The notes under the pieces are model-generated. The model worked only from the letters and a program-made list of their open reading frames with translations, ran no database searches and was not told the DNA's origin. DNA of 11,054 nt from DASQVO01 sp035640715 (GTDB lineage Bacteria > Actinomycetota > Actinomycetes > Streptosporangiales > Streptosporangiaceae): positions 1 to 11,054 of the forward strand of contig DASQVO010000303.1 of the NCBI GenBank assembly GCA_035640715.1, in the 5' to 3' direction. A program made the position numbers and the translations under genes. This document shows, piece after piece, positions 1 through 5,600 of the stretch. Each line of letters begins with the position of its first letter. Position 1 is the first letter of the stretch.

Positions 1-2
1 CG

Positions 3-116
3 CTTAAGTCCCGTGTGTCCCTGCGCGGGACGCCCTGCGGGCGTGAAAATCAGCACACCAACAGCCCCGAGACCCATGATCAAGTCGTGGCGCGGGGTGA
101 CAGCACGACGGGCCAT
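3..116 (-). CDS. Possible 5' end of a leftward gene, cut by the window edge
   Basis: An ATG at 116 on the minus strand opens a frame that stays open for 38 codons to the left edge. An AGGTGG Shine-Dalgarno-like sequence sits six bases before the ATG, which is the main reason to take it seriously. The visible peptide starts MARRAVTPRHDLIMGLGAVG and continues into VLIFTPAG. This is a short basic N-terminus followed by a hydrophobic stretch (about residues 12-26), as in a signal peptide or first membrane segment. I do not recognise the family, and 38 residues are too few to assign one. A small hairpin (ACGCCC-TGC-GGGCGT, 30-44) lies inside the frame. The opposite-strand frame over the same bases has no recognisable protein signature. 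Confidence 0.35.
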   Translation of the reverse strand, partial: MARRAVTPRHDLIMGLGAVGVLIFTPAGRPAQGHTGLK

Positions 117-458
117 ACTTAGCCACCTGCGATTTTGCCATGGGGGCGGCTGGCTGGGGTCCGATTTTCGATTCCGTCAGGCGCTGTCCTGCTTCAGGCC
201 GACGCCCTCCCTGCCTGACCGCCTCGATGCGAACTAAAGATCCTTAATGGCGAGGGTTATGGAAGGGTATGAGGCCGAGCCCGGTGCCAGGTTCCAGCAA
301 CAGGGGTTCGGCTCAGCGCGGGCTGACCCGCAGCACCGCACCCGATCATGCACAGCCTAAGCCTGGCGTCGGCGCCGGGCCTTGCGTTCGATCTGGCGGC
401 GCGCCTTGCGCCAGACCCGATGGCCACCAGCTCCCGGCGAGGCAGAGCTTGCTTATCC
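117..458. other. Intergenic region with no recognisable gene
   Basis: This stretch lies between the putative leftward start at 116 and the ArsR promoter. It is less uniformly GC-rich than the neighbouring genes and contains only short open frames (for example 269-478 on plus) that are arginine/proline/serine-rich and match nothing I know. On the minus strand a short frame ends in an arginine-rich peptide (RVWRKARRQIERKARRRR) before a stop near 360, but a stop immediately upstream limits it to about 31 residues, so it can only be a scrap of a former gene. Divergent promoters for the two flanking genes would be expected here, but I see no convincing -35/-10 pair for the leftward one. Confidence 0.5.
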
Positions 459-482
459 TTAGCTATTATGCTAAATAGCTAA
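459..482 (+). promoter_or_regulatory. Perfect inverted repeat, probable ArsR operator overlapping the promoter
   Basis: Two perfect 9-base arms, TTAGCTATT (459-467) and AATAGCTAA (474-482), flank a 6-base spacer ATGCTA. A shorter internal copy GCTAA (470-474) pairs with the first TTAGC. The element ends one base before the ArsR ATG at 484 and is AT-rich in a GC-rich setting. A weak TTGCTT (449-454) is 17 bases from TAAATA (472-477), which would put the transcription start at about the A of the ATG. ArsR/SmtB proteins commonly bind AT-rich inverted repeats in their own promoters, so autorepression is the simplest reading. Binding is inferred, not shown. Confidence 0.7.
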
Positions 483-483
483 T

Positions 484-825
484 ATGAAAGGTATCGATGC
501 TGGCGAGGAGGCAGGTGCCTTCCGCGCCCTGGCAGACTCCACGCGTCGGCAGATCCTGGAGGAGCTCCGGGCGGGAGAGTTGTCGGCCGGCGAGATCGCT
601 GGGAGATTCCCAATCAGTGGCCCGTCGGTCTCCCGCCATCTCGGCGTGCTGAAGACGGCGGGGCTGATTCGCGAGCGGCGCGAGGCTAACCGGATCTTCT
701 ACTCCCTCGCCGAGGAACGACTGGCGCTGTGCGTCAGCAGGTTCCTGAGCGCGGTCTGTCCCGAGCAGGTCGTCTTCCGGGTGCAGGCGCGCAAGCTCCA
801 GGAAGGGAGGGGGAACACGGCATGA
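484..825 (+). CDS. ArsR-family (SdpR-like) winged-helix transcriptional repressor
   Basis: The 113-residue protein has the ArsR fold in order: helix FRALADSTRRQILEEL (about residues 13-28), then LSAGEIAGRF and the recognition helix SGPSVSRHLGVLKTAGLI (about 45-65), then the wing RERREANRIFYSL. It has only two cysteines, both outside the classic ELCVCDL metal site, so it is more likely an SdpR-like regulator than a metal sensor. The C-terminal CPEQVVFR segment is typical of actinobacterial homologues paired with DUF2071 genes. The ATG at 484 was chosen because the family N-terminus fits it. There is no Shine-Dalgarno sequence before it, and the operator occupies the space where one would be, so a leaderless message is likely. 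Its stop overlaps the next start (ATGA, 822-825), indicating a two-gene operon that it probably represses. Confidence 0.9.
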   Translation: MKGIDAGEEAGAFRALADSTRRQILEELRAGELSAGEIAGRFPISGPSVSRHLGVLKTAGLIRERREANRIFYSLAEERLALCVSRFLSAVCPEQVVFRVQARKLQEGRGNTA

Positions 826-2570
826 GACCGCCCTCTATGTCAAGCATCATCGAGCGACGTCTCCTGGTGAACTACCGGGTTGACCCGGAGGTCGCGGCGA
901 GCCTGCTGCCAGCACCGCTGCGGCCGCAGCTGGTGAACGGCTGGGCAGTCACCGGGATCTGCCTGATCCGCTTGGGACGGCTACGGCCCAGCTGGATGCC
1001 TGGCTGGGCTGGGATGCGCACCGAGAACGCCGCGCATCGCGTCGCCGTCGAATGGGACGGGACTAGCGGTCGTCGGTCCGGCGTGTACATCCCGCGGCGC
1101 GATAGCAATTCAGTGGCCACGGTCCTCGCGGGCGGGCGTCTGTTCCCCGGCGAGCACCACCACGCGTCCTTCGATGTCCGCGAGACCGAGCGGGACCTCC
1201 ATGTGGCGTTCGCCAGCACTGATGGCACCGCCCACGTCAGCATCGATGTCCGGGTGGCACAGCGGCTTCAGGGGAGCGCGCTGTTCGCTGGCCTGCAGGA
1301 GGCATCGGACTTCTTCCGGCGCGGCTCGGCGGGATTCTCGGCCACCCGGGACAGCGGCAGGCTCGATGGCCTGGAGCTGCGCGCTGACCGCTGGGTCGTC
1401 GAGCCGGCCGAGGCGCACGCCGTGCGCTCAAGCTTCTTCGACGATGCGCGCCTGTTCCCGCCGGGCAGCGCGACCCTCGACTGTGCTCTCCTGATGCGGG
1501 ACCTTCCAGCGACCTGGACAGCCATTCAGCCGACGGCGTCAGATCTCGACACCGATGACCGATCCGGCGTCATCGGCAGCCGCGCCATCGCGGGCGGCGC
1601 CGGCATCGATCAGGTCGCGGAGCAGCAGCGCCATCGAATAGGCGGGGTCGGCGTCGAGCGCCCGGTCCAGCGCCACGTTCGCGAGCGCCCCATTGCCTTG
1701 CTGCCAGGCACAGAAGGCGAGGTGTCGTTAGAGGCAGGTCATGGCGCGAAGCATCAAGCCGTACTTCCGGCCTGTGTTCCAGACTTGTCGGCCTGCGTCG
1801 GTAGCTGGCCGTGGTCTTGGCAGCAGCGCGATGTGCTGATCGCGGCGCAGGCGCAGCAGATCGCGGTCTTGGAGGCACAGAACGCTGACCTGGCGGCGCG
1901 GGTCGCCGAGTTGGAGAAGCGGCTGACGGCCGCGGAGCGGGAGGCGTCGCGGGACAGCGGGAACTCGTCCTTTCCGCCGTCATCGGATGACCTGCCGGGC
2001 CGCGGGAAGCCGCGGAAGCCGCGGCGCGCCGAAGAGCGGGCGGAGAAGAAGCGGAACCGCGGCAAGCAGCCGGGCAGTCCGGGGGCGGCGATGCGGTGGG
2101 AGGTCCCCGACCACACCGAGGACCACTGCCCGCAGGGGGAATGCGAATGCGGGCGGGACCTGGCAGAGGCTGATGACCTGGGGGTTGTCCGGTCCTACTT
2201 GCTCATCGCGCTCTCCCCGTCCGGTAGTGCTGGAACGACGCGACTTCGTCGAGGCTGCTCCCACCCTCCCCGCCGACCCGCGGATCAGGCTGCCTCCAGC
2301 TTCACCCCACCGCTACGACGGCAAGGAGACGAAGGTCTTCCACCTCCATTCGGAACAAACAGCGCGTCGTGGCGCACCACCAAGATCTCCGGATCCTTGA
2401 CGCCACGCTCCAAGCCAGCAACACCAACCAGCCGATCATGCGAACAAAGATCAAATACAGGAATCAGGGAAACACAAGCGCCGAGGGTAAACGACCAGGT
2501 CAACCTCCTTGTACGACTTCTGGCGCCGCACAGGCCTGCGCGGCGAAGCTCGCGCCGTCATGGGTCTTGA
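822..2570 (+). CDS. DUF2071 (YqjF-like) protein with run-on 3' extension through gene remnants
   Basis: Residues 1 to about 232 (822-1517) form a complete DUF2071/acetoacetate-decarboxylase-like protein. Recognisable segments are IIERRLLVNYRVDPEVA, then LPAPLRPQLVNGWAVTGICL, RTENAAHRVAVEWDG, GVYIPRRDS, GGRLFPGEHH, ASDFFRRGSAGFSATRD, SSFFDDARLFPPGSATLDCA and LLMRDLPATW. The function of the family is not established; it is often encoded beside an ArsR-type regulator, as here. The ATG at 822 overlaps the ArsR stop, implying translational coupling. Homologues normally end just after the LLMRD..TW motif, but here no stop follows and the frame runs to 2570 (582 residues). The extension crosses the antisense tail of a DUF4192 gene and then, in frame, an IS66 transposase N-terminus, ending in basic low-complexity sequence. 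The DUF2071 part may still fold, but the extension is almost certainly accidental. Confidence 0.8.
   Translation: MRPPSMSSIIERRLLVNYRVDPEVAASLLPAPLRPQLVNGWAVTGICLIRLGRLRPSWMPGWAGMRTENAAHRVAVEWDGTSGRRSGVYIPRRDSNSVATVLAGGRLFPGEHHHASFDVRETERDLHVAFASTDGTAHVSIDVRVAQRLQGSALFAGLQEASDFFRRGSAGFSATRDSGRLDGLELRADRWVVEPAEAHAVRSSFFDDARLFPPGSATLDCALLMRDLPATWTAIQPTASDLDTDDRSGVIGSRAIAGGAGIDQVAEQQRHRIGGVGVERPVQRHVRERPIALLPGTEGEVSLEAGHGAKHQAVLPACVPDLSACVGSWPWSWQQRDVLIAAQAQQIAVLEAQNADLAARVAELEKRLTAAEREASRDSGNSSFPPSSDDLPGRGKPRKPRRAEERAEKKRNRGKQPGSPGAAMRWEVPDHTEDHCPQGECECGRDLAEADDLGVVRSYLLIALSPSGSAGTTRLRRGCSHPPRRPADQAASSFTPPLRRQGDEGLPPPFGTNSASWRTTKISGSLTPRSKPATPTSRSCEQRSNTGIRETQAPRVNDQVNLLVRLLAPHRPARRSSRRHGS
1539..1721 (-). 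pseudogene. 3' fragment of a DUF4192 gene
   Basis: Read leftward from 1721, the sequence encodes about 60 residues beginning LAFCAWQQGNGALANVAL and continuing DRALDADPAYSMALLLRDL to a TGA at 1541-1539. The first 18 residues are identical to the matching part of the intact DUF4192 protein at 9469-8360, followed by RALEADPGYTMALLIRD there, so family membership is clear. At DNA level the aligned core differs at many positions (my eye estimate is roughly four-fifths identity), so this is a diverged paralogue rather than a fresh duplication. Everything upstream of LAFCAW is missing: homology stops abruptly at about 1721/1722. The fragment was originally convergent with the DUF2071 gene. It has no start and is not expected to be expressed as a DUF4192 protein. 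Confidence 0.85.
1833..2198 (+). pseudogene. Truncated IS66-family transposase (N-terminal part)
   Basis: The frame encodes a leucine-zipper-like coiled coil (IAVLEAQNADLAARVAELEK), then the NSSFPPSSDD motif and a basic linker with RGKQPGSPGAAMRWEVPDH. A zinc-finger-like CPQGECECGRDLAEADDLG segment then ends in VVRSY. This order is characteristic of the N-terminal region of IS66 TnpC-type transposases. The DDE catalytic domain is wholly absent, since similarity ends at about 2198. I placed the beginning at a GTG at 1833, but the true start may lie upstream because the junction with the DUF4192 fragment is at about 1722. The fragment is in frame with the DUF2071 gene, so it is read as part of that run-on product. 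It is a dead remnant; no inverted terminal repeats were identified. Confidence 0.8.
2363..2463 (-). pseudogene. Frameshifted N-terminal scrap of an rve-type (IS3-like/integrase-core) transposase
   Basis: On the minus strand, 2463-2401 reads FLYLIFVRMIGWLVLLAWSV. After a shift of frame, 2398-2363 reads KDPEILVVRHDA. Placed end to end they match the opening of a common actinobacterial 'integrase core domain' transposase family, which begins with a hydrophobic FLYLIFVR..GWLVLL segment followed by SKD.E.LVLRHEVAVLRR. The two halves are out of register by one base at about 2399-2400, and a stop codon (2466-2464) precedes the first half. The similarity is lost after about 2350, so the DDE domain is absent. 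A purine-rich AAGGAGG occurs about 40 bases upstream on the same strand (near 2509), possibly the original ribosome binding site. The family assignment rests on short motifs. Confidence 0.6.
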
Positions 2571-2598
2571 CGCCTGCCCTTATGGGCGAGCAGACTGA

Positions 2599-2610
2599 GA
2601 CAACGTTGTC
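2599..2610. promoter_or_regulatory. CpG-centred palindrome, candidate LacI-family operator
   Basis: GACAACGTTGTC is a perfect 12-base palindrome centred on CG, lying about 60 bases before the glycosidase ATG at 2671. LacI-family operators are typically even palindromes with a central CG, and such repressors often control glycosidase genes. No lacI-type gene is present in this window, so the regulator would be encoded elsewhere. The match is to a general pattern, not to a characterised operator. Confidence 0.5.
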
Positions 2611-2670
2611 CGGCTTGTACGGCACGCTGCTTCGTTCCGCTCAGCATGTTTCGGATTGGACCCCCCGGTC

Positions 2671-5600
2671 ATGTCAGAACAGTCGAAACAAACCCGCCTT
2701 TACTCACGCCGGTCCGTCATGGCCACCGGCTCGACCCTCCTGGCGGGACTCGGCCTCGGGACCGTCCTCCCGGGAACCGCGTTTGCCGCCGAGCCCGGAA
2801 AGGCGGCCGCGGCGCCAGGCACCCCGGGCGAACTGGCCGCCTACCGACCGGTCGAGGTGTCGTCGACGCACTACGCGCCCACCCCGGCCGAGTTCGCCGT
2901 GGACAAGGTCAATTCCCCCGGGGTCAGGGGAACCGGATGGCGTGCGGCGGACGGTGATCCTCAGTGGATCTCCGTGGACCTGCAAGCCGTATGCCAGGTC
3001 ACCTCGGTGCGCCTCACGTTCGAGGCCGCCGCCGGCGACCCCGTGTTCATCCCGGCGGCCACCGGCAACTGGTCCGACGGGACCACCGGCAAGGAGATCC
3101 TCTCGAGTTACGCCACCGAGTTCGTGGTGGAGACGTCCCGGGACCGTGCCTCGTGGACCAGCGTGTACCGGACCACGGCCGGCACGGGCGGCGTGGTCGA
3201 CATCGCCTTGGACAAGCCGGTGCCCGCGCGCTGGGTGCGGCTGACGGCCCAGAAGCGGTCCACCTCGAATCCGCTGGGTCTCAATGGCTTCGAGGTCTAC
3301 GGGATCCCGCCCGGTCACCGGCCTGAAGCGACCGGCTGGACCGACTGGGGCAAGCACACCCGGGTGGCGCCGGCGCTGGAGACCGCGGCCGATGGCACGG
3401 TCCCGCTTGAGTCCGGCTGGACGCTCACCATGGACGACTGGGCGGGCGGTGAGGGCGCCGACCTGTCGAAGCCGACCGTGGACACCAGCACCTGGCTGCC
3501 CGCCACGGTCCCGGGCACGGTCCTGGCGTCCCTGGTCGGCCAGGGCAAGCTGCCGGACCCGGTGGCCGGCCTCAACAACTTGCACGTTCCCGAGGCGCTG
3601 TCGCGGCACTCGTGGTGGTACAAGCGGGACTTCGAGCTGCCGGACGGTCTGGACACGGGCACCGGCCGGCACATCTGGCTGGAGTTCGACGGGATCAACC
3701 ACCAGGCCGACATCTGGCTCAACGGCAGCCGGGTCGGCGGGATGACCTACCCCTTCGCCCGCTCGGCCCACGACATCACCGCCCTGCTCGCCCAGGGCGA
3801 GCAGGCCCTCGCGGTGAAGATCACCCCGATGCCCGTGCCCGGCAGCCCCGGCGACAAGGGCCCGGCCGGAGAGTCCTGGGTGGATGCCGGCGCCGGCCAG
3901 ATGAACCTCAACTCCCCGACCTATCTGGCCGCTTCGGGATGGGACTGGATGCCCGCGGTCCGTGACCGGGCGGCCGGCATCTGGAACCACGTCCGGCTGC
4001 GCTCCACCGGCCACGCGGTCATCGGCGACGTCCGGGTGGACACCAAGCTGCCTAACCTGCCGGACATCTCACTGGCCGAGCTGACGGTCGTGGTGCCGGT
4101 GCGCAACGCGGACACCGCAGACCGCCAGGTCACCGTCACGGCGGAGTTCGGCACGGTGAAGGTGACGCAGAGCGTGCCCGTCAAGGCCGGGCAGAGCGTG
4201 GACGTGACGTTCACCCCGGACGCGTACGCCGCGCTGAAGGTGCGCAACCCGAAGCTGTGGTGGCCCAACGGCTACGGCGACCCCGCCCTGCACGACCTGA
4301 AGCTGACCGCGGCGGTCGACGGCCGCACCAGCGACCGGCGCACCACCCGGTTCGGCATCCGCGAGTTCGGCTACGACTACAAGATCCCGCTGCCGTTCAC
4401 CGATGCCACCGACTCCTATACCCAATCCGTCGACCTCGGCCGGCAGCAGGCGCGGTACGTGCGGGTCAAGTGCCTTACCCGCGCGACCGGCTGGGGATTC
4501 TCACTGTGGACGCTCGCGGTGGTCGACAGTTCGCGCCCCGGAACCGATCTGGCTCTGCACGCGGCCGCCACCGCGTCCACGGTGGCGGACAACACTCAGC
4601 CGGGCAACGTCACCGACGGCGATCCGAACACCCGATGGTCCTCGGCCTATGCCGACAACCAGTGGATCCAGGTGGATCTGGGGTCCGTCCAGTCCTTCGA
4701 CCGCGTCGACCTCACCTGGGAGCAGGCGTACGCCCTGACGTACATGGTGCAGGTGTCCGCCGACGGCAACGCATGGGCCGATGCCAAGTCCGTCGACAAC
4801 ACCGCGGTGCCCCTGCCGTTCAACGGTGGCGACGCGAGCCTGCGCGTCGAGTCCTTCCCTGCCGTGACGGCCCGGTACGTACGGCTGAGCTGCGGGCTGC
4901 GGAACACCAGTTGGGGCAACTCGCTGTGGACCCTGTCGGTCGTCGACAGCGCGGCACCGGGGACGGACCTCGCGCTGCACAAGCAGGTCGCGGCGTCGAC
5001 GCAGGACCCCTCCTACCCGGCGGTCAACGCGACCGACGGCAACCCCAACACGCGCTGGTCCTCGCTATACGAGGACAACCAGTGGATCCAGGTGGACCTG
5101 GGCACGCCTCTCCCCTTCGACCAGGTCGCCGTCCTGTGGGAGCAGGCATACCCCAAGACGTACGTGATCCAGGTGTCCGACGACGGCGGCACGTGGACGA
5201 ACGTGAAGACCGTCACCAACACACCCGACCCACTGAAGATCAGCGTCAACGGGGTGCGGGTCCTGGCGCGCGGCGGCAACTGGGGCTGGGACGAGCTCTT
5301 GCGCCGGATGCCCGCCGAGCGCATGGACGCGGCCGTGCGAATGCACCGCGACATGAACTTCACCATGATCCGCAACTGGGTCGCCTCCAGCAATCGTGCG
5401 GAGTTCTACGCCAAGTGCGACGAGTACGGCCTGCTGGTCTGGAACGACTTCCCCAACGCCTGGGGCATGGACCCGCCGAACCACGAAGCCTACAACGCGA
5501 TCGCCCGCGACACCGTGCTGCGCTACCGAATCCACCCGAGCGTGGTGGTGTGGTGCGGAGCCAACGAGGGCAACCCGCCGAAGGCCATTAACGACGGCAT

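Larger units (their letters stand above)
2199..2670. other. Unassigned scar sequence between IS remnants and the glycosidase gene
   Basis: Apart from the minus-strand transposase scrap, no complete gene is visible here. A plus-strand stretch around 2221-2370 reads VVLERRDFVEAAPTLPADPR and further on HRYDGKETKVFHLHSE in the 1987 frame. This is more protein-like than its surroundings and may be another gene fragment, which I cannot name. Around 2400-2500 base composition turns locally AT-richer than in the flanking genes, as expected for foreign or decayed DNA. The last 100 bases hold the likely promoter and operator region of the glycosidase gene. Confidence 0.45.

Noticed and set aside
13..478. 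Two short plus-strand open frames (13-237 and 269-478)
   Set aside because: No ribosome site or known motif; composition typical of chance frames, and the minus strand offers a better gene start at 116.
484..825. ArsR protein as an arsenic or metal sensor
   Set aside because: It lacks the cysteine metal-binding motif and has no transporter or reductase neighbour; the partner is a DUF2071 gene.
2369..3244. Plus-strand open frame running from the transposase scar into the glycosidase gene
   Set aside because: Its second half is serine/proline/arginine-rich out-of-frame glycosidase sequence and its first half matches no family; the minus-strand transposase motif explains part of it better.
2704..4014. 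Long minus-strand open frame opposite the glycosidase (436 codons)
   Set aside because: It is the shadow of the strongly G/C-ending plus-strand gene; its protein is valine/glycine/arginine/histidine-rich with no domain, while the plus strand has clear GH2 and discoidin motifs.
4387..5229. CRISPR-like or DNA-level tandem repeat
   Set aside because: The periodicity is a protein-domain duplication with a 420-base unit and diverged DNA, not short identical repeats with spacers; no CRISPR array is present in the window.
4257..5591. Long plus-strand open frame in another phase within the glycosidase gene
   Set aside because: Arginine/proline/glycine-rich out-of-frame translation of the GH2 coding sequence.
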